NCBI GenBank assembly: GCA_905250025.1
Contig: CAJNOJ010000108.1
Coordinates: 124,001-188,000 of the forward strand
Origin: Adineta ricciae
Lineage: Eukaryota > Rotifera > Eurotatoria > Adinetida > Adinetidae
Length of the DNA stretch: 64,000 nucleotides
Reading direction: 5' to 3'
Every line of letters begins with the position of its first letter. The first letter of the stretch is position 1. The position numbers and the translations under genes were made by a program. The notes beneath the pieces were generated by a model. The model made no database searches, was not told the origin of the DNA, and saw nothing but the letters and a program-made list of their open reading frames with translations. Positions 22,118 to 32,771 of this stretch are shown here, piece by piece.

Positions 22118-23603
22118 ATGGATACGCCAGTTTTACTAATATTCTATATCAAAACATCCTCAGATTCTTCCGATATTCGTTCGGTTGTGATCAAAGATTA
22201 TTTTTCCAAGTTAACCACCAATGTCAAAGTCCTTTATCCCACGCAAATTCATTCCGGACTTTTATTATGTAAATCCAAACGCAGTAAATCCATCGGCGTT
22301 GTTTCTTTTCCGAGTCCAAGCGTTTGTTTTCTTTTTCATAGCGGAAGAGAAACTCCTCAATATGCGTCATACGCTTTCCAATGGCTCAACAATTCACTTA
22401 TCTCATCCGCCTTGTTCTCTATTTCAACAAACTAAATGCTTTTTTGACTCACATCTGAAGCAATTCAATGAAATTCGCTCACATTTACAACAATGTTTAC
22501 CATTTCTCCATACTTCCAGTTTGACAACTGTTTGCCCTTTAATATAATGAATTTCACTCGTATTCTAGGCGGAAAAAGTGAAATGACTTCCGACGGATCA
22601 ATTCTATTAGAAGGTCATATTTTCATATTGAATTCAATTCATTCATATCTCCTTCATAAAGCGGCACAAAAACAGCAAACAAATCTTCCTGACTCCTATG
22701 AGTTACGCAGTGGTAACTTGACTATCACGGTCATGAGCGGAAAACTAATGGAACAAAATGTTGATAGTATTTTGTAAGATACTCGTAGAATTTCTTTCGG
22801 AAAAAGTTTTTCTTTTGAAGAATTCCAATGAATAGCCGTTATAAAATCCATGCAGCGATCGATGAACAAATTCGAGCATTTGGAAAAACGAATCTAGCCA
22901 GTTATCTACGAGAATCAGCACAACGAGATACACGGGTGTTTGACGGCAAAGTATGTGTGAAATGACTTATTTTCCAGCAAAATAAAGATTAGAAAATAGA
23001 TTATTATCTATCCCAATCGTGAATTTCCCATTCCAGCCAAGGTCTTAATCATATTCGTTGTTCCACGTTTGATCAATGATGAAACTACTAAGGAGAAGTA
23101 TCCTATCAACTCGTATCAGTCGACTTATGAACAAATTATTCTTAATACTTTGCAAACGATCGATCAAAGTGGAATAACAAGTCTTGCTATGCCAGTTCTT
23201 GAGCCGAGTGGTAAATTTTTGTGTTTCGTTTTCGTCTGTTGATGAATTTGTTTTAGTCAAATCGTTTCCGGAGAGACGCCCTGCGAACGAAATGGCAGTT
23301 CGAGCGATGGTCAGTGCATTTCGACGATTTTCCATGAATTCTTCGATAAAATTAAAACGAATTCTTGTTGTTGATCATCATGTGCAAATCACGCGAATGA
23401 GCAAACGTGTCAAACAGTATCAAAGTCGAACGCAGACAAAGGCGAGCACGAACGTGAATTTCACAGCTGATGATGAACAGACATTTGCCAATGTTTTCGG
23501 TGTGCCGAAAGTTTCCGATGTTCCATCGAGTGCGGGTGAAAGTGACGAAGAAGCTGAATCCGAGGAGTATCAATTACCTTACACAGATCATGCAAGATCG
23601 TAA
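22118..23603 (+). CDS. Macro-domain-like protein, about six exons
   Basis: The middle and C-terminal parts follow the macro-domain pattern: LTITVMSGKLMEQNVDSIL (strand entering the ligand loop), HAAIDEQIRAFG, IPAKVLIIFVVP, then GITSLAMPVLEPS and PERRPANEMAVRAMVSAF, with LKRILVVDH as the last strand. Exons inferred from splice signals: from 22118; a second ending near 22520; 22569-22774; about 22822-22951; 23002-23211; 23257-23603. The first intron border is ambiguous. The usual NAAN and glycine-rich (GGGV) loops that hold ADP-ribose are not recognisable, so catalytic hydrolase activity is doubtful and a binding or structural role is more likely. The N-terminal about 150 residues match nothing I know, and the C terminus is acidic (GESDEEAESEEY). 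Confidence 0.6.
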
Positions 23604-23780
23604 TAAAGCGCAGAGAAAATCTTTTTTTTGATGTAAATGAATTTGATTTTACTAATGGGAAAAGAATAAATTTATTTTTTTTTGTCTCGATATATGACAG
23701 TCGAATCAGAATTTTGTAAAAGAGATCTATGAGTTCACGAAAAAGATCTTTATCCAAGTTTGGTAATATGTACAAGAATT

Positions 23781-24766
23781 CTAACTTCGGAGTGCTTGTA
23801 AACGTCGTTCCATATCATCCTCTTCACTATCGTCGTTTGCAGCAGCGGCGGCGATTGCTCCTTCTCTCGCGTGCATTGTCGTACCACCAAGCGCAACACT
23901 TGGTAATTGCCCAACTTTACCTAAAATTGAACATTGAGCAACGTTTACAACAAAAAAGTCTAGTTGATTTCTTACCAGCAAGAATTTCATCCAAAACTTT
24001 AGCGACTTCTTCGTCAGTTTCTTCTTCAAGATCGTTATTATCCATCGCAGCATCCACAGCTTCGTTCATCATTTCACCCATAATGCCCATCTAGACGAGA
24101 TAGGAATATTCAAATAAAAGACAGTTCGTTTCAGGGCAGTACTTTGATAAGTTCTTTCGAAAATTGTCCAGCTACAGATTGAAATTGTCCGACTTTCATT
24201 AATTGCGCCATTGAACGTGCAACTTCATTACTCTTTTGCATAATTCCCGTAATTTTCACATTGGCTAAACAAAAATCAAATTGTTTCATGAACAAAGTCG
24301 TCTGTATTTACCTAATTGATTTTTCACTGCATTATCGATCGTATCAAGATTCGCTTTGGCGGAGTACAATCGACTTTTGTCATGTTTTATTCTATCAATC
24401 AAACCAGTATTTATCCGGTTTCTCTTGGCAATGTCGAACTTACTTGACAATCGTTTTCGCTAATGTACGAAGTGCTTCTTTGTTACCAGTTGCCGCATGT
24501 TTACGAATATCGACGGAAAGACGTTGAATTTCTCGGTCTGAACCTTAACAAAAGAGAATTCTTTACTGAAAAGTTTAATATGGTGTAGAGTAATCAGGTT
24601 CGTACGGTTTATCTCTCGCTCAAGTTGACGCTTTTCATGACGAATTTGACTGCTAATTTCGCGTGTCTAAAACATTCGTCAAAACATGATTTTATTTGCG
24701 GAAATCAAATTGATATACCTGTTCCTTCGCTTTTTCATACGGAGTTCGTCGATCGAAAAGACTCAT
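23781..24766 (-). CDS. CHMP3: ESCRT-III subunit CHMP3 (Vps24)
   Basis: ESCRT-III filament subunit for endosomal sorting, cytokinetic abscission and membrane repair. Starts MSLFDRRTPYEKAKEQ at 24766. Exons continue TREISSQIRHEKRQLEREIN, then SDREIQRLSVDIRKHAATGN, KSRLYSAKANLDTIDNAVKN, MAQLMKVGQFQSVAGQFSKE, GEMMNEAVDAAMDNNDLEEE and VAKVLDEILAG. The protein ends with an MIM1-like helix, DDMERRLQALRS, the Vps4-binding C terminus. The basic N-terminal helices and acidic C-terminal half are the family layout. The LYSAKANLDTIDNAVKNQL and terminal LRS patterns favour CHMP3 over CHMP2. Introns are about 50 nt. It is transcribed away from the SMIM30-like gene. Confidence 0.88.
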
Positions 24767-25301
24767 GATGATCAAATCAAATGAAGGAAAAGGAAATAAA
24801 TAACACAAGATTTCTCTCTCAGTCTCAGGTGGTTAATTCGTCATTCCCATTGGTTCTTCTCGGCCAATGAACTTTTTCTTTCAATCTATAACACAACGAG
24901 AAAATATTTTCGATTTTTTAGAAATCATATCCAAAGATAAATAGATTTTTTTCTTTCCCAGCGAAATCTTTTGTCGAATCGATTAACGTTGACAGTAGCG
25001 CCTCGACTTTTTTGTTCAAAGCCAAATGAATCATTTAAAACATATATTTTCTCCCTTTCATTTCGTATACAAACGAGACAAAAGAAAAAGTCGATCAATG
25101 AATTATTCGCCATCCATAAGAAAATGAAGATTTTGCAGTCAACAGGACTTTGAATCATTTTCATTATCTTATCTTTTCATTTGTTTTGTTACAGGCCTTT
25201 TTCATCGTCATTTTCACCTCATAAACAGCGAAGAAAAGATAACTTTACTTTTAGATTGTTTCATACTTGTGCTCGGTCATCGATTTTGCAGCAGACAAAC
25301 C
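24767..25301. promoter_or_regulatory. Divergent promoter region between CHMP3 and the SMIM30-like gene
   Basis: About 530 bp between two start codons on opposite strands, so it must hold both 5' ends. A TTGTTACAG acceptor-like site at about 25187-25195 suggests the plus-strand 5' UTR is spliced. No core promoter motif was identified. Confidence 0.4.
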
Positions 25302-25469
25302 ATGCTCGATTTAGTCCAGTCATCGCTCTTGTTTCTTCTCTTTTTTTTGGTTCAAGGTGTTGCTGCCATGGGAGCAATGGATGTTATTGCACTTATTCTC
25401 GGTTTAGCGATGTTAATATTCGGCATTTGTGCATTGATCGGTTTCTATGCACGAAAACGTTCGGGTTAA
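25302..25469 (+). CDS. SMIM30-like single-pass membrane micropeptide (55 aa)
   Basis: A 55-residue protein with an N-terminal hydrophobic segment (LLFLLFFLVQGVAA, probably a cleaved signal), a short spacer, one transmembrane helix (MDVIALILGLAMLIFGICAL) and a short basic cytosolic tail, GFYARKRSG. The layout and the GIC..G.YARKR.G ending match vertebrate SMIM30 as I recall it, an ER/membrane micropeptide. The ATG at 25302 is chosen over an upstream in-frame non-ATG codon because it places the signal segment at the N terminus. Genes this short are easily missed in annotation. Confidence 0.7.
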   Translation: MLDLVQSSLLFLLFFLVQGVAAMGAMDVIALILGLAMLIFGICALIGFYARKRSG

Positions 25470-25652
25470 GACTGACTGAACTAGATTTTTTCCATTGACT
25501 TTTTATCAACTTGCTTTTTGACAATGTTATAATGTGTGTTTTCGTGTCTTTCGTCGTATTTATTGATATTTTAATAGAAAAACAAATGTGAATAAAAACG
25601 AACAAGTGATTTGGAAAAACGAAACTCTATCTGATAATTGTAGGGCGTTTTC

Positions 25653-26837
25653 ATGACGAGTTCCACAACAACAACACGACAAATTCATACGGTTCTCGGC
25701 GGTGGCTTACGATATGAACCGGTGGAACTGATCCTTTCGGCCATACCTAATTTCGAATTGAAACAAAAAGGAAGAATTCTTCAATTGTTTGCAGAGGTAA
25801 GGAATCATAACGAAGAGAAGACATGTTTTCATGCAAGAAATTCAAGAAGTACTTGATGAACGTCAAAATAATCTTGATAGTCTCCTTGCTCATAATCAAG
25901 TTAACACATCGTTAGGCGAACCATTTGCATTCGAATCTGAAATTGATACGAATACGTATCCAGTTGATTTGCCACCCAGATTGATGAATGAATCTTCTCA
26001 GCCAATCAATGAACCAGATACGAATCTATCAAATGAAATCGATTCTCATACGCAGACAAACTCTTCTTGGCTCTCAAGAAAGAATCCAATCAAAATCAAA
26101 AAAGAATTGATTACACCAGTAAAAAACGGAGTTTTCCTTCAATTCAATCTTTGATATTTTCCTTGTAGCCAAAAGCAAAACGTCGACAGTCCAATGTTAA
26201 ACGCAACACGACATCAGCGGAAACACCATTACGTCAAATGACATTGACACAGTTATTTGATCCTGCTCCATCACCTAGAAATTCCTCTCCAGTTAAACGA
26301 GAACCAGAAACACCAGATAATGATACGACAACATTTATGCCTGAATCATTGATTGGTTTAGCTCAACTATCAGATGATGAAGATCAACCATTGCCATCTC
26401 ATCGATCACTACTCAAACGAAAAGCTACTTCTTCACCTTCACCTACTCGCGACATATCTCAACCAGTAACGACAGACGAAGAAGAAAACGTTCAAAATAA
26501 TGCGATTCTTCAATCGCCTTATTCTGGTATTGAAAGCGAAGAACTACTCTACGCATGTCCAATGTGTCGTAATTATTGGCTTGGTTTGCCTGAAGAACTT
26601 CGTCATAAGCAGGGCTTAACCTGTCGGCATCGACAACGACCAGTCGCTCGTACTCCTGAACACTTTTGGTCGTTAGGTATCCCAAGCACGCAAACATGCA
26701 TAGAAAGAGGATATGGTGGTGTTCTCCCTCCAGATAAACCAATCGAACGACCAAGACGTCCAAGGAGACAACATCAACGGCAATTACAAGAACAACAACA
26801 AAATCATCGTCGAGAGCAAGATAGTGAAGAAGAGTGA
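25653..26837 (+). CDS. RBBP8: CtIP/Sae2/Com1-type DNA end resection factor
   Basis: CtIP activates MRE11 to start resection of DNA double-strand breaks. The C terminus is diagnostic: CPMCRNYWLGLPEELRHKQ, CRHRQRPVARTPEHFW and IPSTQTCIERGYG match the CtIP/Sae2 motif C..C.....LPEE, CSRHR, TPE.FW, FPSTQTC.ERGY, including the threonine corresponding to the CDK site T847 of human CtIP. The middle is Ser/Pro/Glu-rich with several SP/TP sites. Coding segments: exon 1 25653-25796, then an exon from about 25831 to 26112, then 26169-26837 (intron GTAAAA..TTGTAG, phase 0). The join of exons 1 and 2 does not keep frame by simple GT-AG splicing; either translation starts at ATG 25831 or there is an indel. 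It is shorter than vertebrate CtIP. Confidence 0.82.
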
Positions 26838-27077
26838 CCTTCTTCACCCTTTTTTTGGAATCAATCTACCTTAGTTTTTCTGTTTTCTTTTACACTTTAT
26901 ATTCATTATATAATCTTTTCTATATGTGAAAATAAAAGCAGAATTTGTCTGAATAGAATTAGATCAACCGTCATCTTTGACATATACATACACACAACAT
27001 TGTACACATTTATTTATGAATTCGATATAAATAATGATGAACATATTGACAAAGAGCAAAATGATCGGACAAACATT

Positions 27078-27976
27078 CTATACAACATACTCATTTCGTG
27101 TGACTTGAGTATTGAAATCATCGTCTTCAATGGTCTCTAACGATGAATAAGCGCGTAAATCGAGAGCAACAGGTAGATTCTCTGATACAATCGAATGATG
27201 AACAATAAGAGAATTCAATGTTGGAAAAGCCTTTTTAATTCCCTAAAAGACACCATTTGAATAACTTCAATTATTCGAATAAGCATTCTCTTACTCTTAA
27301 ATGATAACCATGTTCATTACGATCAATTAAATAATGTACAACACACGATCGTTTCATATATTTCGGTACACGAATCGACAAAACATATGTATCTATTGGT
27401 GTTGTGATTGTTGTTGGTCGTCGAACGAAAAAGCTTCCAATTGAACGACACGATAATGCATCTTCTACCGCTTCTCTAATCAAAATATACAAATTATTGT
27501 ATATATTAGTTGACCTATATCCAATACCTCGTTGTATTCTCATGTAACCACGGAGTCTCTTCGTCTTGAATGCTCGATGTTGATGGCAATGATGAAGAAT
27601 GTGGCGCAAAACTAAATGCGAACAATCCAATGTTAATTTTCGAATTCCGGTGGGTTTTGTTCGAGCAGAAGATACGCGCATATCCGATTTCCATTAGACA
27701 TCACTTTTCTTACCTTTTAAGAACGATCGACGATGGGCGATGAATAGAAATAATCGAATTCTGTATACTTTTGAAATCATCACTCAATGATGAATCCGTT
27801 TCTTCATTACTATCAACCATAGTTGTCGACGTCGTTATGACCTGTGTCGATCTGAACGAGATAAATCCAATAAACTATCTGTATGTTTTGTTAAACAAAG
27901 AAATGTAACATTACTTGCTCTTTTTTCTTCGATTGGTATTATTATTGATAAACGTTCGTCGTATAGTTTCGAACAT
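27078..27976 (-). CDS. SH2-domain adaptor-like protein
   Basis: Small protein with an N-terminal basic/Ser-rich region and a single SH2 domain that should bind phosphotyrosine peptides. Exon 1 is 27976-27915 (MFETIRRTFINNN...). The next exons encode STQVITTSTTMVDSNEETDS and SFAPHSSSLPSTSSIQDEE. The SH2 domain runs WLHENTTREAVEDALSCRSI, GSFFVRRPTT (the FVRR Arg is the phosphotyrosine-binding residue), YVLSIRVP, VVHYLIDRNEHGYHLR and, after an intron, IKKAFPTLNSLIVHHSIVSE. It ends NEYVV at 27078. The GY.L+G..F.TL..L+.HHS pattern resembles the tensin class, but no PTB domain follows. No kinase domain is present. Confidence 0.8.
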
Positions 27977-28807
27977 TGTCTGGAAATGAGAGACAATAAA
28001 CAATTTACCTGTTATCTTTTCTTCAAATGAAAGAGTTTAAGTAAACGTTCGTTCTGTGATGCAATTGCCAATGATCAATTCTGTACACACGAACAAATAA
28101 GAGAGGAAGAGAAGAGAGAAAGAGATGATAGACGTGTGAGAAGAGTTGATTAGGTTATGGTCCAATAACAACAGAAAATGTCTTGTTTGATCTTCTTTTC
28201 TTCTTTCTCCAATACAAAAATATCAAATAGCTCTGATAGTTATCCATCTTCACTTTAAGCTGATGATTAGTGGGATAAACGCTTGAGAAATCTTTCTTCG
28301 ATACTGTCGAGTGACTAGCATCAACTACTTCGAGTCGATTGTGTAATCGAACTCTCGTGTAGACGATTCTTTCTTTCTTTCTTTTCATTGTTGATAGTGT
28401 CGTTGTGTTATGTCAGTCTTACTGTAAGTTGTATATTTCACATTGACATATCCTATCAGAATATGTATGAGAGGTAGAAATAAAAAGCAAAAGATTAGAT
28501 CTCAGATGACAATCAACTTTATCGAAGACAATTCCAACGAACGGTTTCTTTTCGTTCATCTCTAATTACATCATCAATCAGTATCGTGCATTAACGAGAA
28601 TTCTTCTCTCATCTCGAGTATCCCGATTAAATATTCTTCTCGATCAAATCATCTCTTTATAATTCTCTTCATTTATTCGAGAAAAACTTTTGGCAAAATA
28701 GCATGCATGACTATCGATGATAATGATAAACTAAAACATCACACTTAGAAGAAGAAAAAAAAACAGCAAAATCCAAATAAATATAAAGTTTTATTGAAGA
28801 ACGATTA
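27977..28807. other. Intergenic region between the SH2 gene and PMP3 copy A
   Basis: AT-rich, containing the SH2 gene promoter and the PMP3-A 3' flank. A 77-codon minus-strand frame at 28155-28388 is basic and low in complexity and is not considered a gene. Confidence 0.4.
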
Positions 28808-29083
28808 TTATGCCACTCGGTTCGTCCAAACGAGCCATAGTGCATGGATACAACCAGGAATCATTCCGAGAACTGTTAATAAACTAAAACAAAACATTCT
28901 CTGCAAGTAGAAACCTTCGGAATGACTTACATATTCAAGAAAAAGTGTAAAGTACATCCAACTTGAATCAGAGCAGCAACTGGTGGAAGTAAAATTGCTA
29001 AGATTGTTAAAAGACTAAACGAAAAAGTGTTTTGATGAATGAATTTTATCGTCAGCGACCTACATTGTTCCAAGTAAACCCAT
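28808..29083 (-). CDS. PMP3/UPF0057 proteolipid, copy A (59 aa)
   Basis: Small two-helix plasma-membrane proteolipid of the PMP3 family, linked in yeast and plants to salt tolerance and membrane potential. Exons 29083-29064, about 29015-28932 and 28883-28808 join as MGLLGT-ILLTILAILLPPVAALI-QVGCTLHFFLN-ILLTVLGMIPGCIHALWLVW. The family signature (LPP.A.....C...F..N..LT.LG.IPG.IHALW) is complete. It ends TNRVA. Both introns are in phase 2. A second copy, on the plus strand at 30214-30475, lies head-to-head with it. Confidence 0.9.
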
Positions 29084-30213
29084 GGTATCAATCGACAAGT
29101 TGTACAGAAGAAAAAAAAACCGATGTGTACTAACAATTTTTTGTTACCCACTGGTACCAATCTCTTTTTTTCCTTCTTTCTTTCTTTCTTTCATCGACAT
29201 TGCAGTGATATTTCTACACTTTTTCTTTCTCAGTGGTATTTTTTGCCCAGCACATCTATAAATGGTATCATCCGTTCGATTTGCACATATAACACTCCTC
29301 TTTTTCCATTTCTTTCTTTCGTTCTCATTCACCATAGCCCGTCTGCTGCCATTGTGTATAAACACAAACTCGTTCGACTTCCTGTTTGTGTTTCTATATG
29401 ATTAAAACACTCAACTCAATACGAATAAATAAAATGATCTTGTTTTGTCTTGTTCGATACAAGGTTATGAGATAAATTAGAAGGAAAATGGAATTGGATC
29501 ATCAATTATCTGATAGGATTCTTCGTAATAGAGATTTCATATGTTTTGACAGGAAAGTCTTGAAGAATTTGCTGTATACTCGAGCATCGATTAGACAAAA
29601 CAATAATAGATAAGAAAAACATAGACGAAGGTTATTTTTTTATTTAAGTTTCCGACATAGATACATAAAAAAACAGCACTCAAATAATCAACATACGTAA
29701 CATACTTTTGAATCTTACATGCATATTTCGAAAAAAAAATGCGTCGTCTCGAGATATTTTTGTTGTCGAAACGATCGAACTTAAATTAAAATATAAACAA
29801 AGTTCATAGGGTTACTGCTTTTTTGTTTGTAATGTAATATTCATTGTATCTATACTGAAAGAAAAAACGTTAGTTACTGGACTGGAACGAGCATACGTTT
29901 CGTATGTAAACGCAAAAGTCAATGTGTGTATGACTAGAGCATGCTTTCGCTTTTACGTTCGTTTTTCTTATTAAACTAATAGCGCGGATGTCGGGATGAC
30001 TATTCTCTATGGTTTGGCGTCATTAATATTAGCATAATCATCATATGGATCGATTTTATTTATTATTAAATCATACTCTTGGCGGGTAACATCGCTTTTA
30101 GTAGATACATCGTGACTCAATCAGAACATGTTCGTCACTGTCTTTCCTCGAATATTTAGTTTTAGATATACCATTTGCTTCTTAGATCTTTTACTATTAA
30201 CGAATAAGACACT
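29084..30213. promoter_or_regulatory. Divergent region between the two PMP3 copies
   Basis: 1.1 kb between the start codons of two opposing PMP3 genes, so it contains both promoters. It has homopolymer-rich tracts (TTTCTTTC around 29170-29195). No other gene was found. Confidence 0.4.
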
Positions 30214-30475
30214 ATGAGCGAGTTATTAGGGAAGATTCTTCTAACAGCATTGGCGATTCTATTACCACCAGTAGCGGCAATCATTCGAGTAAGTGTGCAT
30301 TTTTTAACAGTTAATTAGCTACAAACAGAACAACAACGACGACTATTTCTGATGAAAATAGGTCGGTTGTTCAACGCATTTCTGGATTAATGTGGCATTA
30401 ACTATCTTCGGCTGGATACCTGGAGTTATTCATGGAATATGGCTTGTTTGGGCTGGCCCGGCGACTGTTCAGTAG
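30214..30475 (+). CDS. PMP3/UPF0057 proteolipid, copy B (62 aa)
   Basis: Exon 1 (30214-30288) reads MSELLGKILLTALAILLPPV and ends AAIIR. Exon 2 (30362-30475) continues VGCSTHFWINVALTIFGWIP, then GVIHGIWLVWAGPATVQ. The same family signature as copy A is complete. The gene has one intron (phase 0) where copy A has two, so the copies differ in structure. Orientation is divergent from copy A. Two transmembrane helices are predicted. Confidence 0.92.
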
Positions 30476-30636
30476 TGTGTATATAAAGTGAAGCGATTCG
30501 ACAGACAACTTTACTTTTCTAATATTCAGTTGAATATCAATTTTCAAACTTAGTTATTCTTTTTTTCTCTTTTGTTATGCAGGCGTGTTTTTTTCATATC
30601 TGATATATGGAGATAAATCGAGTAAAAAAAACTAGG

Positions 30637-31401
30637 TCATATGTATGGAAACATGGGTGGTGGAGGAAGAGCTTGTTGGGCTTTCTCAGGATGAGGATTA
30701 AGAGCTGAAATAGGCAATGGCGGCGGTGGCTGCTGCTGAGAATAAAGTGAAAGAGATGACATTGGTTGTTGGCGATAAGGAGGCATCATTTGTTGTTGTT
30801 GTTGCTGCTGTTGATAGAAAGAAAATTGTTGTTGAGGTGAAGAGTAATATGGATATTGTGGCCTCGAATACGGTTGAGATTGTATTGGTAAATGAGGCGG
30901 ATAATTAAATTCATTGGGAGCAAAATCACGTCGTTGAATTTCTTCGTGATATTGTCCTGTAGCTCGGTCAAAATGCCGTTCAATAATTTCACCATGATCG
31001 CCAGTGAAATAGCCGATTTGAACTTTATCAATACCACGTTCAGGATCACGGATAGCTTTTTTCGTTTGCCAGACACCTCCTGGACCCAAACGACGTTCTT
31101 TATGCGCTTGAACAACATGCGGTCGACCATCCGGACCCTGTGTGATTTGCGTAACGTTCATAGAACTAACGCCAAATGCTTTTCCATAAGGAAAGTTCGG
31201 CGTTAAACCTATATTTGGTCCCATCCCAGTAATTTCCGGAATATTTCGCAAAATTTCGCCCATTAACTGATGAGCAAGACCAAAAAGTGAGCCTAATAGT
31301 TCGCCCTCATTCATCTCGTTATAGTTTCCATAATTTCCATTGGGTCTGTTGTACTGCTGATTCATGAGTGGAGCACGATTATGGTTATACGGTGTTAACA
31401 T
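30637..31401 (-). CDS. Myeloid leukemia factor (MLF) family protein
   Basis: MLF proteins are adaptor/chaperone-linked proteins that affect transcription and protein aggregation. This is a single-exon 254-residue protein. The MLF core is at residues about 75-150: SSMNVTQITQGPDGRP, QAHKERRLGPGGVWQTKKAI, RDPERGIDKVQIGYFTGDHG and RHFDRATGQYHEEIQRRDF correspond to the family's T..R.APGG..ET+KA.RD...G..KM.IG.....R and N...G. pattern. The N terminus has an Asn/Tyr-rich stretch, then GSLFGLAHQLMGEILRNIPE. The C-terminal third is Gln/Pro-rich (poly-Q and PPPP runs) and probably disordered. Convergent with PMP3 copy B. Confidence 0.87.
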   Translation of the reverse strand: MLTPYNHNRAPLMNQQYNRPNGNYGNYNEMNEGELLGSLFGLAHQLMGEILRNIPEITGMGPNIGLTPNFPYGKAFGVSSMNVTQITQGPDGRPHVVQAHKERRLGPGGVWQTKKAIRDPERGIDKVQIGYFTGDHGEIIERHFDRATGQYHEEIQRRDFAPNEFNYPPHLPIQSQPYSRPQYPYYSSPQQQFSFYQQQQQQQQMMPPYRQQPMSSLSLYSQQQPPPPLPISALNPHPEKAQQALPPPPMFPYI

Positions 31402-31796
31402 TGTTTAAAGTTTTCTTCGGAAGTCAAATGAATTGTAGAATACGTATATGCAACGTTTCGTAGGTTGTAAATGAAAATGTTCAATGAATGAGACGAGTCG
31501 TGAATGTTTTATGTATATTTGTTGGTCATACTTCGATGATTTGTCCTTTTCGTCTTTACTTTATTGCATTTCTTTCATTTTTCATTTCTTCATTGCCTTT
31601 CATGCCATAATCAAACAAAAGAAACTGATTAGATCAGTATACATTTATGACAAGGTTTGATTCTATTATAGTTGCCCATACCTTGAACTTCTTGCTTCGA
31701 GTACCGTGAAGAACAGAAGAGAGAAAAAGCGAATCGTGTTCGTGTATCAGCTACCGAGATTTCTGATAGATATTCTCAGAATTCGTTTATTCGGTG
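31402..31796. other. Spacer between MLF and EEF1AKMT1
   Basis: Contains the MLF 5' flank and the EEF1AKMT1 3' flank, both on the minus strand. No further feature was seen. Confidence 0.4.
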
Positions 31797-32655
31797 TTCA
31801 ATGTTTTGCTTTCATAATCAACGAAACAAGCAAAAGGATTCATCAGATTACGTTCGTGTCGAGGTTGGAATGTTACTCGATCAGCAGATGGAAAGAATTC
31901 TTTGATATTTTCTTCTTGGATAGCACCTAGAAACAAACGTTCATTTTGAAATCTCTTTGCTTTTGCTTACCTGTGCAAATGATATGTTTGCATGGCGGTG
32001 TTACTTTACCAATAAGTTTAGCTAAATGAGAAACTTTCTCGAAACATTCTCTAGAGAGAAATGGTGGATCGATGATCAAAACATCGAATGAATGTTTTAG
32101 ATTGGCATAGTTTTGTTCAATATGCTCATCGTCCTTATAATCATATTCAACAAATGAATGATCACCAGTATCGAATCGAGTATCGTATTCAAAAAGAACA
32201 TTGTGGATTTCCGGATGTTCCTAATCGATTTCGAAATAGATTAGCACATCAGTTTTCTCAGACAACAACTCCTACTTTTCGCATCAAACTCCAAACAGTT
32301 GGACAAGCAATGAATGCGCATCTAGAAAATTTTCAATACACAATTTCAATCACGTTAGATTCTTTTGTAATTCAATACCTTCCATTTTCAGGTAGGATAG
32401 CAACGACTTCGTTCATCAATCGATTAGCTGTTTCGTTATTATACCAAAATTGACTCAATTGCTAAAGGTATGAAATTTTTCGAAAAAGATCTATGTTATT
32501 CAAGGCGATTGAAATGAAATCATTGCAACACTAACCCAATCTTCTTGTGGTAGATTGGCAGCTCGATTTTGCTCTTGTTCTTGTTGCCATTCTTGCAAAG
32601 CCTTCAGCGTTTCAGCTGATAATTGTGGTGGACCATCATCTTCGGTGTCAATCAT
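31797..32655 (-). CDS. EEF1AKMT1: eEF1A lysine methyltransferase 1 (N6AMT2 family)
   Basis: SAM-dependent class I methyltransferase that trimethylates a lysine on elongation factor eEF1A. Exon 1 (32655-32536) encodes MIDTEDDGPPQLSAETLKAL and ends PQEDW. The next exon starts QLSQFWYNNETANRLMNEVV, matching the human family stretch QLSQFWYS.ETA. Then come CAFIACPTVWSLMRK, HPEIHNVLFEYDTRFDTGD, and HSFDVLIIDPPFLSRECFEK, which holds the DPPF catalytic motif. The last exon is GAIQEENIKEFFPSADRVTF, then PRHERNLMNPFACFVDYES. Length is near the usual about 215 residues and all motifs are intact. Introns are about 50-80 nt. Confidence 0.92.
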
Positions 32656-32771
32656 CGGAAAATAAAAAGCAAACAAACGGAAATGGTCATTGCTGTTTTC
32701 TCTTTATTTTACAATCAAAAATCAACTAAGTTTTTATTATGCAGAAGTAAAAAACTCTCTACTAAAACTGT

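Noticed and set aside
1..26837. A repair island linking ERCC4 and CtIP
   Set aside because: They are about 23 kb apart with unrelated genes between them; no sign of co-regulation.
28155..28388. 77-codon basic minus-strand frame between the SH2 and PMP3 genes
   Set aside because: Lys/Arg-rich low-complexity product, no homology, no link to the SH2 gene start at 27976.
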